Origin: an uncultured Lachnospiraceae bacterium
GTDB lineage: Bacteria; Bacillota; Clostridia; Lachnospirales; Lachnospiraceae
Direction of reading: 5' to 3'
Length of the DNA: 64,000 bases
Assembly: GCA_934364805.1 (NCBI GenBank)
Contig: CAKRMH010000002.1
Span: 62,001 to 126,000, forward strand
Numbering within the stretch: position 1 is the stretch's first letter; each line of letters begins with the position of its first letter. Positions 46,667-55,891 of this stretch are shown piece after piece. The notes beneath the pieces were generated by a model. The model saw only the letters and a list, made by a program, of their open reading frames with translations, did no database searches and was not told the origin of the DNA. Made by a program: the position numbers and the translations under genes.

Positions 46667-46743
46667 GTTTGCGTGCGGTGGTATTTGGCGGTGACTGTAT
46701 TTTATATGCGGATTACGGAGAAACAGAAGCAGAATACGGAGAA
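46572..46743. repeat. Four copies of TACGGAGAA
   Basis: TACGGAGAA occurs directly at 46654-46662, 46714-46722 and 46735-46743, and inverted at 46572-46580. Such clustering of a 9-mer in 170 bp is unlikely by chance and may mark binding sites of a lost recombinase or replication protein. Confidence 0.45.
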
Positions 46744-46748
46744 CATAT

Positions 46749-46787
46749 AAAGGACGTGTAAAAAAACTTTCGTTTTTTACACGCCCT
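46749..46787 (-). terminator. Terminator of the LacI regulator gene
   Basis: AAAGG-A-CGTGTAAAAAAA pairs with TTTTTTACACG-C-CCTTT around a short loop (46749-46787). The strong hairpin starts about 30 bp past the LacI stop. Confidence 0.6.
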
Positions 46788-46817
46788 TTATGAAAAAAAT
46801 GATGAAAAGTATTATTT

Positions 46818-47837
46818 CTATGAATTTGTGATCCGTTTTACGGATTCGCCCTCCAAAAGGATTCCTTCCACGACAACTCTCTCCACGAAAGCGGTCTTTG
46901 GATTCTCAATGTTTCCGATCAGACGCCTTGCTGCTTCCCTTCCGATCTTATCCGTATCCTGTTTGATGGTTGTAAGCTTTGGTCTTAACATCTGTGAAAT
47001 GCGCGTTCCATCATACCCCGCAATGGAGATATCCTGCGGAATCCGAAGTCCCATCTCACGGATTACATTAAATCCACCGATCATAGCCGTATCATCTGGA
47101 AAAAGAATAACGGACGGCGGATTTTCAAGATTCAGAAGCGCTCTTGTCTGGATCGCCACATCTCTTGCTTCCAGATAACGTGCCGATCGCACATACTCTT
47201 CCGGTATTTCGATTCTGTGCAGTTCCAAAGTCCGGTAAAATGCTGCCAGACGGTCTCTGGTCACACTGGAATATTCCTGCCCATGAATGTACGCAATCCT
47301 GCGATGCCCCATAGAAATAATATATTCTAGAAGATCATTCATGCATTTGGCATTATTGGAACATACCGCTGAACATGCGAAATGCACATAATCAATTGTC
47401 ACAACCGGAATGTCACTGCTCATAAGTTCCTGCACATTCTGTTCCTGAAAATCAGCACACACAATTACAACACCATCGAAATTGCGGTACCTGCAGTGCT
47501 CCAGATAGGCCATCTTTCTTCCAGCCGGGTTCGTATTGATAAAGGTAAGATCATAGCCAAGCGCCTCTGCCTCATTCTTGATTCCATTCAGCACACCTGC
47601 AAAATACTCATGTGTCAGTCCCATAGATGCCTCATCAGCGTATAATACGCCAATGTTCTGAGACCGGTTCGTCTTGAGGGCTCTGGCCGCCGCATTCGGG
47701 AGATATCCCATCTCTGCCGCCGTTTTCTTAATACGTGTTCTTGTCTCACTGCTGATGTCTTTTTGATCATGCAGCGCCTTACTTACCGTTGCCGTTGATA
47801 CACCGCATGCATTTGCAATGTCTTTTAAAGATACCAT
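46818..47837 (-). CDS. LacI-family regulator, likely repressor of the cellobiose phosphorylase gene
   Basis: 339 residues. The HTH reads VSLKDIANACGVSTATVSKALHDQKDIS, followed by the hinge helix NAAARALKTN and a periplasmic-binding-like sugar domain (about 60-335, IGVLYADEASMG to SIAGYDGTRIS). ATG 47837 is 8 nt from GGGG; an ATG two codons earlier is closer than usual. It is divergent from the GH94 gene, with LacI-type palindromes in the shared promoter region. It probably senses a beta-glucoside or glucose-derived effector. Confidence 0.9.
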   Translation of the reverse strand: MVSLKDIANACGVSTATVSKALHDQKDISSETRTRIKKTAAEMGYLPNAAARALKTNRSQNIGVLYADEASMGLTHEYFAGVLNGIKNEAEALGYDLTFINTNPAGRKMAYLEHCRYRNFDGVVIVCADFQEQNVQELMSSDIPVVTIDYVHFACSAVCSNNAKCMNDLLEYIISMGHRRIAYIHGQEYSSVTRDRLAAFYRTLELHRIEIPEEYVRSARYLEARDVAIQTRALLNLENPPSVILFPDDTAMIGGFNVIREMGLRIPQDISIAGYDGTRISQMLRPKLTTIKQDTDKIGREAARRLIGNIENPKTAFVERVVVEGILLEGESVKRITNS

Positions 47838-47860
47838 ATCCATTTCCCCGCTTCGAATGA

Positions 47861-47883
47861 ATTATATTGCTGTTTTCGAAACA
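47861..47883 (-). promoter_or_regulatory. -10 and operator-like palindrome of the LacI gene
   Basis: TATAAT on the minus strand (47866-47861) lies beside TGTTTTCGAAACA (47871-47883), an odd-centred palindrome placed where it would cover the -10/-35 spacer. Confidence 0.45.
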
Positions 47884-48014
47884 AATTTCGCTTAATCGTT
47901 TTCGTGTTTTTACTATATAATATTTCTCAAAAAATCGCAAGTAGATTTATTGTTTTTATCCATTTTAACGAGTTTTACACTTGCTTTTTGTGCATATTTT
48001 TTAAGAATCGTATA

Positions 48015-48073
48015 TTGCTTTTTTCTGTTTTTCCATATATACTCAATCTTGTAGAAAACTACTTAAACGTTTA
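48015..48073 (+). promoter_or_regulatory. Promoter and LacI-type operator of the GH94 gene
   Basis: TTGCTT (48015-48020), 17-bp spacer, TATACT (48038-48043). TAAACGTTTA (48064-48073), with the AACGTT core typical of LacI/GalR operators, lies about 20 bp past the -10 and would block transcription when occupied. Confidence 0.65.
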
Positions 48074-48099
48074 CGTATAAAGAATAGGAGAATGATCAT

Positions 48100-50553
48100 A
48101 TGAAATTTGGACATTTTGATGACGCACAGAAAGAATACGTCATCACCTCTCCAAGGACTCCACTTCCTTGGATCAACTATCTTGGATGTGAGAATTTCTT
48201 CTCACTTGTATCCAACACCTGTGGCGGTTACAGCTTCTATAAAGACGCAAAACTGCTGCGTCTGACCAGATACCGTTACAACAATGTTCCTCTGGACAGC
48301 AACGGACATTACTACTATATCAAAGATGGCGGAACTATCTGGAATCCGGGCTGGATGCCTACCAAGACGGAACTTGATTCTTATGAATGCCGTCATGGTA
48401 TGGGATATTCTGTATTTAAAGGCAGCAAAAATGGTCTGACTGCTGAACTGACAGACTTTGTACCAATGGGATCTACCTGTGAGATCAACAAACTCACCCT
48501 GAAAAACACGACAACAGATACAAAGGAATTCTCTGTTTTCTCTTATGTAGAGTTCTGTCTCTGGAATGCAATGGATGATATGACGAACTTCCAGCGTAAC
48601 TTCTCAACCGGTGAAGTTGAAATCCACGCCGACGGTTCCCATCTGTTCCACAAAACAGAATACCGGGAACGCCGGAATCACTATGCTGTTTATGCAGTCA
48701 ATGCACCTGTTGCGGGATTTGATACTGACCGTAATTCTTTCCTTGGTGCTTATGGTGAGAATTCCGCTCCTGCTGTTGTTACGAATGGCGAATCCAGAAA
48801 TTCCGTTGCAAGCGGATGGTCACCGATTGGTTCCCACCACCTAAAAGTAACCCTTGCTCCTGGAGAAGAGAAAACTTACATCTTTGTTCTTGGATATGTT
48901 GAGAATCCTGTTGCCGAGAAATGGATCGGTCGTCCGGAAGACGGTGTGATCAACCGTGCTCCGGCTGATGCGCTTCTTGCCAAATTTGATACTACTGAGA
49001 AAGCAGATGCAGCACTCGCAGACTTAAAGGCATACTGGAACAATCTTCTCGGTCACTTCACAATCTCTTCCTCAGAAGAGAAACTGGACCGTATGGTCAA
49101 TATCTGGCATCAGTACCAGTGTATGGTAACCTTTAACATGAGCCGTTCTGCTTCTTATTTTGAATCAGGTATCGGCCGTGGAATGGGATTCCGTGATTCC
49201 TGCCAGGATCTTCTCGGATTCGTACATCTGATTCCGGACCGAGCAAGAGAACGCATTTTAGATATTGCCGCAACACAGTTTGAGGACGGTTCCGCATATC
49301 ATCAGTACCAGCCTCTTACGAAAAAAGGAAATGCTGACATTGGAAGCGGATTCAACGATGATCCATTATGGCTGATTGCAAGTGCCGCTGCTTACATCAA
49401 AGAAACCGGAGATTACAGCATTCTCGATGAAATGACTCCTTATGACAGTGATCCATCCAAAGCAACTGACTTTATGGAACATCTGAGACGTTCCTTCAAC
49501 TACACAGTAAAACACCTCGGACCACATGGTCTTCCTCAGATCGGACGTGCAGACTGGAATGACTGTCTGAACTTAAACTGCTTCTCTGAAGAACCTGGGG
49601 AATCCTTCCAGACATTCGGTCCTTCGGAAGGACCAAACGCAGAGTCTGTTTTCATTGCCGGAATGTTTGTCAAATACGGTAAGGATTATGTAGAGATCTG
49701 CCGGCGCAGAGGACTGGATGCAGAAGCAAACGAAGCAGAAGAAGCCATCCATAAGATGGAGGCTACTGTTTTGGATGCCGGCTGGGACGGAGAATGGTTC
49801 CTTCGTGCTTACGACCATTACAAAAACAAAGTCGGATCAAAAGAATGTGAAGAGGGAAAAATCTTCATCGAGCCGCAGGGCTTCTGTGTTATCGCTGAGA
49901 TCGGACTGAAAGAAGGTAACTGCTTAAAAGCAATGCAGTCCGTAGAAAAATATCTGGATACCAAATATGGCATCGTTCTTCTTCAGCCTGCATACCACAG
50001 ATACCATGTTGAACTTGGTGAAATTTCTTCTTATCCACCAGGATATAAAGAAAATGCCGGAATCTTCTGCCACAACAATCCATGGATCTCCATCGCTGAA
50101 ACTGTTGTCGGTCGTGGAAACCGTGCTTGGCAGGTATATACCAGAACCTGTCCTGCTTATATCGAAGATATCAGCGAAATCCATCGTACCGAGCCTTATG
50201 TATACAGCCAGATGATTGCCGGAAAAGATGCGCCAAACTTTGGTGAGGCGAAAAACAGCTGGCTGACCGGTACAGCAGCATGGACATTCCTTGATGTCTC
50301 TCAGTACATCCTTGGAATCCGTCCAGATTACGATGGTCTTGTCATCGATCCTTGTATCCCATCCCACATGGATGGATTCACTGCAAAACGTGAGTTCCGC
50401 GGTGTTACATACCACATCACAGTAAAGAACCCTTCTCATGTCGAGAAAGGTGTTGCCAAGACGATTGTTGACGGCAAAGAGATCACCGGAAACATGATCC
50501 CTGCTGCGGATGTTACCGGATCTGACGTAAACGTGGAAATAATTATGGGTTAA
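48100..50553 (+). CDS. Cellobiose phosphorylase (GH94)
   Basis: 817 residues, the usual GH94 length. It cleaves cellobiose with phosphate to glucose-1-phosphate and glucose in the cytosol. An N-terminal beta-sandwich (about 1-300) is followed by an (alpha/alpha)6 barrel. [13 protein letters not shown] near 365 holds substrate-binding Arg and Asp, and [15 protein letters not shown] near 485 holds the family's catalytic Asp. No signal peptide. AGGAG precedes the ATG. No cellobiose transporter is adjacent, so uptake must be encoded elsewhere. The G1P product enters glycolysis like that of glgP. Confidence 0.93.
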   Translation: MKFGHFDDAQKEYVITSPRTPLPWINYLGCENFFSLVSNTCGGYSFYKDAKLLRLTRYRYNNVPLDSNGHYYYIKDGGTIWNPGWMPTKTELDSYECRHGMGYSVFKGSKNGLTAELTDFVPMGSTCEINKLTLKNTTTDTKEFSVFSYVEFCLWNAMDDMTNFQRNFSTGEVEIHADGSHLFHKTEYRERRNHYAVYAVNAPVAGFDTDRNSFLGAYGENSAPAVVTNGESRNSVASGWSPIGSHHLKVTLAPGEEKTYIFVLGYVENPVAEKWIGRPEDGVINRAPADALLAKFDTTEKADAALADLKAYWNNLLGHFTISSSEEKLDRMVNIWHQYQCMVTFNMSRSASYFESGIGRGMGFRDSCQDLLGFVHLIPDRARERILDIAATQFEDGSAYHQYQPLTKKGNADIGSGFNDDPLWLIASAAAYIKETGDYSILDEMTPYDSDPSKATDFMEHLRRSFNYTVKHLGPHGLPQIGRADWNDCLNLNCFSEEPGESFQTFGPSEGPNAESVFIAGMFVKYGKDYVEICRRRGLDAEANEAEEAIHKMEATVLDAGWDGEWFLRAYDHYKNKVGSKECEEGKIFIEPQGFCVIAEIGLKEGNCLKAMQSVEKYLDTKYGIVLLQPAYHRYHVELGEISSYPPGYKENAGIFCHNNPWISIAETVVGRGNRAWQVYTRTCPAYIEDISEIHRTEPYVYSQMIAGKDAPNFGEAKNSWLTGTAAWTFLDVSQYILGIRPDYDGLVIDPCIPSHMDGFTAKREFRGVTYHITVKNPSHVEKGVAKTIVDGKEITGNMIPAADVTGSDVNVEIIMG

Positions 50554-50585
50554 TCCCCGACTTTCCTTCCCTTTATTCCCCTTAT

Positions 50586-50622
50586 AAACCGTGTGTCTAA
50601 GAATTGGGCACACGGTTTTATT
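50586..50622 (+). terminator. Terminator of the GH94 gene
   Basis: AAACCGTGTG (50586-50595) pairs with CACACGGTTT (50609-50618), followed by TTATTTTC. Confidence 0.85.
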
Positions 50623-50637
50623 TTCTTTATTAGGCCA

Positions 50638-50662
50638 AAAGTGTGCACCTGCCGCACACTTT
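50638..50662. repeat. 9-bp hairpin between terminators
   Basis: AAAGTGTGC (50638-50646) and GCACACTTT (50654-50662), 7-nt loop, no T tail beyond the arm. It may support termination on either strand. Confidence 0.4.
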
Positions 50663-50689
50663 AACGTATCACGGTATTTCCTATAGCGT

Positions 50690-50725
50690 AAATAAACCCC
50701 CGCCAGATCACTCTGACAGGGGTCA
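50690..50725 (-). terminator. pyk terminator
   Basis: Minus strand CCCCTGTCAGA and TCTGGCGGGG pair with U-G wobbles around GTGA, then TTTATTTAC. Confidence 0.75.
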
Positions 50726-50753
50726 TTTTGTTAAAAACTTCTATACAATTAAA

Positions 50754-52181
50754 TTATTTAACGATCTCAGCTTTTACAAGGTTTGTTGTACCAGATACAC
50801 CAAGAGGAACTCCTGCTGTCATGATAACAACGTCATCTTCTTTTGCGATTCCTGTAGCTTTTGCTGCTGCTGTTGCTGCTGCAAATAACTCATCAAGATC
50901 TTCTTTCTCATCAAGAAGTGCAGGAACTACGCCCCAGCAAAGGTTCAGCTGACGGTATACTTTCTCTGTTAAACATCCACCAATGATTGGGCAGATTGGA
51001 CGGAATTTAGAGATTTCATCACATGTACGTCCAGATTTTGTTACTGCTACGATTGCAGATGCACCAAGGTCACCAGCTAATGTTACAGTAGCATGGGAAA
51101 TTGCGTTTGTGATATCTGGTGTAGATGTTGCTTTGTTGTTCTTTAATCTTGAAAGATAGTTGATATCCTGCTCTGTACGAAGTGCGATTCTAGCCATTGT
51201 CTTAACAGCTTCAACTGGGTAATCACCACATGCAGTCTCACCGGAAAGCATGATAGCACTTGTTCCATCGTAGATAGCATTCGCAACGTCAGTAGCCTCT
51301 GCACGTGTAGGACGTGGGTTCTTGATCATAGAATCAAGCATCTGAGTAGCTGTGATAACGATCTTGCCAGCTGCTACTGTCTTCTTAATGATCTCTTTCT
51401 GGATTACAGGTACTTCTTCGATCGGGATCTCAACACCCATGTCACCACGGGCAACCATGATACCGTCAGATACTTCGATGATCTCATCGATGTTCTTAAC
51501 ACCCTGCATGTTCTCGATCTTAGAAATGATCTTCATCTGGTGCTCAGCGTTGTTGTCTTTTAAAATCTTACGGATTGCAAGAACGTCATCTTTTGTACGA
51601 ACGAAAGATGCTGCAATGTAATCATAATCATTCTCAATACCGAAAAGGATATCTGAGTAATCTTTCGGGCTGATGAATTCCATAGAAAGGTCTACGTTTG
51701 GTACGTTAACACCCTTACGGTCTCCGATCTTACCAGCATTGATTACTTTACATACGATATCTGTATCTGTTGTGCTCTGAACTTCCATATCAACAAGACC
51801 GTCATCGATCAGAATATGGTTTCCAGCTTTAACATCCTGTGGAAGCTCTTTGTAAGAGATTGATGCACGCTCTGCGTTACCTGTGATCTCTTCTGTTGTA
51901 AGAGTAAATGTCTGTCCCTCTTTTAAGAGAACCTTCTCACCATTCTCGAAAAGTCCAAGACGGATCTCAGGTCCTTTTGTATCTAATAATGCTGCAACCG
52001 GACGGTTGAGTTCTTTTCTTAATTTTCTAAGCATTTTCACACGGCCCATCTGCTCATCATGTGGTCCATGAGAGAAGTTAAAACGTGCAACGTTTAATCC
52101 GGCTTCGATTAACTGGCGCATTACATTTTCGTCATCTGTAGATGGTCCTAATGTACATACAATTTTGGTTTTTCTTAACAT
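50754..52181 (-). CDS. pyk: Pyruvate kinase
   Basis: The 475-residue enzyme converts phosphoenolpyruvate and ADP to pyruvate and ATP in glycolysis. Order: A domain start TKIVCTLGPSTDDE, B domain (about 70-165), active-site lysine in KIISKIENMQG near 220, metal ligands in DGIMVARGDMGVEIP near 240, and a C-terminal allosteric domain from about 355. It lacks the extra PEP-utiliser domain that Bacillus Pyk carries. ATG 52181 follows AGGAGGAAAC. It is monocistronic with its own terminator. Confidence 0.97.
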   Translation of the reverse strand: MLRKTKIVCTLGPSTDDENVMRQLIEAGLNVARFNFSHGPHDEQMGRVKMLRKLRKELNRPVAALLDTKGPEIRLGLFENGEKVLLKEGQTFTLTTEEITGNAERASISYKELPQDVKAGNHILIDDGLVDMEVQSTTDTDIVCKVINAGKIGDRKGVNVPNVDLSMEFISPKDYSDILFGIENDYDYIAASFVRTKDDVLAIRKILKDNNAEHQMKIISKIENMQGVKNIDEIIEVSDGIMVARGDMGVEIPIEEVPVIQKEIIKKTVAAGKIVITATQMLDSMIKNPRPTRAEATDVANAIYDGTSAIMLSGETACGDYPVEAVKTMARIALRTEQDINYLSRLKNNKATSTPDITNAISHATVTLAGDLGASAIVAVTKSGRTCDEISKFRPICPIIGGCLTEKVYRQLNLCWGVVPALLDEKEDLDELFAAATAAAKATGIAKEDDVVIMTAGVPLGVSGTTNLVKAEIVK

Positions 52182-52514
52182 AGTTTCCTCCTAAATTTCT
52201 GATGTGCATCCACACACGTTAATACCGAAACTGTTCAGTACACAGATTCGGATATGAAAAGGGAATTACTCCCAATTGTTACCACTTCGTGCTATTTTAT
52301 ACAATCCCATCTGCTCCCTCTAAAAGTATCTGGAAATTGTCAAAAAAATAACAATCGAAAAGTGCTCTCCAAAAGAGCCGCAAATAATGTAACATAATTT
52401 TGCCGGAATGTAAATAAAATTCGGCAAGAAACTCCACAAAATTTGCATATGTTCGCATCACGCGAACGACTGTCTCTAACACCCGGTCTTATGCGTTTTC
52501 CGGCAGAAAAAATC
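52182..52514 (-). promoter_or_regulatory. pyk upstream region: hairpins and a GTTCGC palindrome
   Basis: No gene is seen in these 333 bp. They hold GTTCGC-ATCAC-GCGAAC (52451-52467), a possible operator, and TTGCCGGAAT/ATTCGGCAA (52400-52409, 52419-52427), which may end the TraX-type gene. A -10-like TATAAA (minus, about 52300) has no convincing -35. Which of these drives or controls pyk is not clear. Confidence 0.35.
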
Positions 52515-53336
52515 TTAAATTCCAAGCCCCATAAACCAGCAGATTATGGACAGTAAAAACAGATGGACCGGATAGAACGCATAAAAGAAATATTTTGCAG
52601 AATGACCACGCTTTCCATTATAGAACCAGATCGGAATCAGCATAAAAAGTGCAAAAAATTCTATCGTGCCACTCAAAAGCCCCAATGTCACAACGCCTGC
52701 TGCAAAAGCGGCCATACGTCTGCTCCGCAGCACATACATGATCGCAATCGCTGCAACACCTGCCGCACTATAATCGGTGTGCAGTAATTCCGCAAAGATC
52801 ATCCCCGCCAGGATCACAGCCACGATCGCAATGCATTTCAGATATCTATGAAGTAATGACCGATCCTGGATCTGGAGTTTATCATCCACCTTATGAACCA
52901 GTGCAATTACTGCAAGCCCCAGAAACAGTGTTAAAAACACACTGTTATATGACATATCAAAAAAGCTCCTGTTAAAGACCATGTCAAACGGGATCTCTGA
53001 AATCAGTGCAAATACCGCCATTCTTCCAAGATATTTTTTCACATTTCCTGTATGAACAAAGCCTTCCACAAGCAAAAAACAATACAGTGGAAATGCCATC
53101 CGCCCGATTCCACGCATGATCTGATAGACAATCAGCCATCTGTTATAGGCTTCTGCCGTTGTAATATACCCCGCAGAAGGACATGTCAATGCCCTCTCCA
53201 GAATCGTTGCTGCCGTATGATCAATAAGCATTGTGACCACAGCAATCATCTTAAGTGTAAATCCAGTACAGGTGCCGCACTTTGCAGTGTGTTCCTCTCC
53301 TGCGTATAACGCATTTGTCATGCCCATATGATCCAT
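52515..53336 (-). CDS. TraX-family membrane protein
   Basis: The 273-residue polytopic protein has about seven to eight helices and matches the TraX family: LKMIAVVTMLIDHTAA, MRGIGRMAFPLYCFLLVEGFVHT, LISEIPFDM, and the end YAFYPVHLFLLSIICW. TraX acetylates pilin in F plasmids, but chromosomal homologues in Firmicutes are common and uncharacterised; acyl or acetyl transfer to a surface polymer is likely. ATG 53336 lies 10 nt after GGAAGG; a TTG two codons earlier is possible. It follows glgP by 22 nt and probably shares its transcript. Confidence 0.85.
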   Translation of the reverse strand: MDHMGMTNALYAGEEHTAKCGTCTGFTLKMIAVVTMLIDHTAATILERALTCPSAGYITTAEAYNRWLIVYQIMRGIGRMAFPLYCFLLVEGFVHTGNVKKYLGRMAVFALISEIPFDMVFNRSFFDMSYNSVFLTLFLGLAVIALVHKVDDKLQIQDRSLLHRYLKCIAIVAVILAGMIFAELLHTDYSAAGVAAIAIMYVLRSRRMAAFAAGVVTLGLLSGTIEFFALFMLIPIWFYNGKRGHSAKYFFYAFYPVHLFLLSIICWFMGLGI

Positions 53337-53358
53337 GTCCAAATTTCCTTCCAGTTAT

Positions 53359-55827
53359 TTAAATTCTGTCCATCTCCACGGTGATTTTATCCAGATGCCA
53401 GATGTCGTCCACATATTCCTGTATTGTTCTGTCAGACGAGAATTTTCCTACATGTGCAACATTTAAGATTGCACTCTTTGCCCAGGCTTTCCGGTTACGA
53501 TAGTAGGAATTGATCTTCTGCTGTTCGTTTGCATAAGAACGGAAATCTGCCAGTATAAAATATCTGTCTGCGGTCTGTCCGCCCTGATTGTTCAGAAGCG
53601 AATTATACAGATCCCGGAACAGTTCTTTGTCATTTGCCGAAAAAGTTCCATCAATCAGCTGATTCAGCACTTTGTGAATGTCCGGATCATTGTTGTAGAT
53701 CTCCATCGGATTATAGTCTCTATGCTGTTCATGGGCAATGACTTCCTCTGCACTCATTCCGAAAATAAAGATATTGTCTGCTCCGACTTCATCATACATC
53801 TCAACATTTGCGCCATCCATAGTTCCAAGCGTCAGTGCACCATTTAGCATGAATTTCATGTTGCCGGTTCCGGATGCTTCCTTGCTGGCCGTCGAAATCT
53901 GCTCACTGACATCTGCCGCCGCAAAGATCCATTCTGCATTGGAAACTCTGTAATCCTCGATAAATACCACTTTGATCTTGCCATGGATGTCCGGATCATG
54001 ATTGATCACTTCTGCAACATTATTGATCAGTTTGATCGTAAGTTTTGCGTTTCGGTAACCAGCAGCTGCCTTTGCGCCAAAGATAAATGTTCTCGGATAA
54101 AAATCCATATTCGGATTACTCTTCAGCTGGTTATACAGATACATGACATGCAGGATATTAAGCAGCTGCCGTTTGTACTCATGCAGACGTTTCACCTGTA
54201 CATCAAAAATAGAATCCGGATTGACCTCGATGCCATTGTGTTCTTTGATGTATTTTGCAAGGCGTATCTTATTTTGGCGCTTGATCTCCATAAATTCCTG
54301 CTGTTCCTTCGGATCCTCTGCATAAGGAACAAGTTTTGCCACCTGGGAGAGGTCTGTGATCCATCCCTTTCCAACATGTTTTGTTACCCAGTCTGCAAGA
54401 AGTGGATTGGCGTGTGCAAGGAATCTTCTTTGTGTGATGCCGTTTGTTTTATTGTTGAATTTCTGCGGATACATATCATAAAAGTCTTTCAGTTCCTGAT
54501 TCATCAGAATCTCGGTATGAAGTTTTGCAACTCCGTTTACCGAAAAACCGGCTGCAATTGCAAGGTGTGCCATCTTAACCTGACCATCCCAGAGAATTGC
54601 CATCTTCTGCTTTTTGTATTCATTTCCAGGATAACGGTTCCCGATCTCAATCAGGAATCTCCGGTTAATTTCATCCACGATCTGATATACACGCGGAAGC
54701 AGTCTCTCGAAGATCTCAATCGGCCACTTCTCCAATGCCTCTGACATGATCGTATGGTTCGTATATGCGACACAACGTGTCGTAATATCCCACGCATCAT
54801 CCCATCCAAGACCTTCTTCGTCTACGAGTATACGCATCAGTTCTGCAACAGCAACGGTCGGATGCGTGTCATTCATCTGAAATACGACTTTTTTCGGAAG
54901 ATCATGAATATCATCATGATGCTTTTTAAAACGTGCCAGAGCCCTCTGTATGCTTGCAGAAACAAAGAAATACTGCTGTTTCAGGCGCAGTTCCTTGCCT
55001 GCCACATGATTGTCATTTGGATATAACACTTCCACCAGGTTACGTGCAAGATTCTCCTGTGCCACAGCCTGCTCGTAATCGCCTTTATCAAAGGAATCCA
55101 GTTCAAACACTTCTTTTGCCTGTGCATCCCATGTGATTAATGTGTCCACGACGTTATTGTCATAGCCGACGATCGGCATGTCATACGGGATTGCAAGTAC
55201 GGACTGATAATTTTCATGGACAAACTTCATGGAACCGTCTTCCCTGTATTCCTGGCGCACATTTCCACCAAACCGGACTTCATAGCAATATTCCGGTCTG
55301 CGCAGTTCAAACGGATATCCATCCTTTAACCAGTTGTCCGGAACTTCCACCTGGAATCCGTCCGAAATCTTCTGTTTAAACATACCGTAGTGGTAACGGA
55401 TCCCGCATCCGTAAGCTGCATAGCCAAGTGTTGCCAGTGAATCCATAAAACATGCGGCCAGTCGTCCAAGTCCGCCGTTTCCAAGTGCAGGATCCGGCTC
55501 CTGGTCTTCGATCACACTCAGATCGAGCCCCAGTTCTTCCAGAGCCTCTTTTACTTCTTTGTATGCACACAGATTGATCAGATTATTACCAAGCGCACGC
55601 CCCATAAGAAATTCCATGGACATATAATATACGGTCTTCGGATCGTCCCTCTCAAAAGTCTGCTGCGTGGCCAGCCACCGGTCCATGATCTCATCCTTGA
55701 CAGTTGCGGAAACTGCCTGGAAAATTTCCTGCTGTTCTGCCTCATCCAGTGTTTTACGGTAGAGATTCTTCAGATTATCCTTGACGTTAGAAACAAATTC
55801 TTTTTTGTTAAATACATTGCTTCGCAT
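53359..55827 (-). CDS. glgP: Glycogen/maltodextrin phosphorylase
   Basis: The 822-residue PLP enzyme releases glucose-1-phosphate from alpha-1,4-glucans. The PLP lysine lies in EASGTGNMKFMLNGALTLGT near 665, and the active-site loop in DPALGNGGLGRLAACFMDS near 110. ATG 55827 with GGAGGAATGTT matches the family start; 21 more codons upstream are the terminator region of ileS. A terminator lies just upstream, so its promoter must be in the short gap or it is read through from ileS. Confidence 0.96.
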   Translation of the reverse strand: MRSNVFNKKEFVSNVKDNLKNLYRKTLDEAEQQEIFQAVSATVKDEIMDRWLATQQTFERDDPKTVYYMSMEFLMGRALGNNLINLCAYKEVKEALEELGLDLSVIEDQEPDPALGNGGLGRLAACFMDSLATLGYAAYGCGIRYHYGMFKQKISDGFQVEVPDNWLKDGYPFELRRPEYCYEVRFGGNVRQEYREDGSMKFVHENYQSVLAIPYDMPIVGYDNNVVDTLITWDAQAKEVFELDSFDKGDYEQAVAQENLARNLVEVLYPNDNHVAGKELRLKQQYFFVSASIQRALARFKKHHDDIHDLPKKVVFQMNDTHPTVAVAELMRILVDEEGLGWDDAWDITTRCVAYTNHTIMSEALEKWPIEIFERLLPRVYQIVDEINRRFLIEIGNRYPGNEYKKQKMAILWDGQVKMAHLAIAAGFSVNGVAKLHTEILMNQELKDFYDMYPQKFNNKTNGITQRRFLAHANPLLADWVTKHVGKGWITDLSQVAKLVPYAEDPKEQQEFMEIKRQNKIRLAKYIKEHNGIEVNPDSIFDVQVKRLHEYKRQLLNILHVMYLYNQLKSNPNMDFYPRTFIFGAKAAAGYRNAKLTIKLINNVAEVINHDPDIHGKIKVVFIEDYRVSNAEWIFAAADVSEQISTASKEASGTGNMKFMLNGALTLGTMDGANVEMYDEVGADNIFIFGMSAEEVIAHEQHRDYNPMEIYNNDPDIHKVLNQLIDGTFSANDKELFRDLYNSLLNNQGGQTADRYFILADFRSYANEQQKINSYYRNRKAWAKSAILNVAHVGKFSSDRTIQEYVDDIWHLDKITVEMDRI

Positions 55828-55841
55828 AACATTCCTCCATT

Positions 55842-55887
55842 CGGCAAAAAGAGGGAGCAAGACCAGCTTTGTTCTCCTCCCTCTTTT
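55842..55887 (-). terminator. ileS terminator
   Basis: Minus strand AAAAGAGGGAG and CTCCCTCTTTT (55877-55887, 55847-55857) pair perfectly and are followed by TTTTTG. Confidence 0.85.
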
Positions 55888-55891
55888 CAAT

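Noticed and set aside
50643..50888. Cysteine-rich plus-strand frame near the pyk end
   Set aside because: It is antisense to pyk and crosses the pyk terminator; the cysteines come from GCA/GCT alanine codons read on the other strand.
52515..53336. TraX-family gene as a sign of a conjugative element
   Set aside because: Chromosomal TraX homologues are common in Firmicutes, and no other transfer genes are present.
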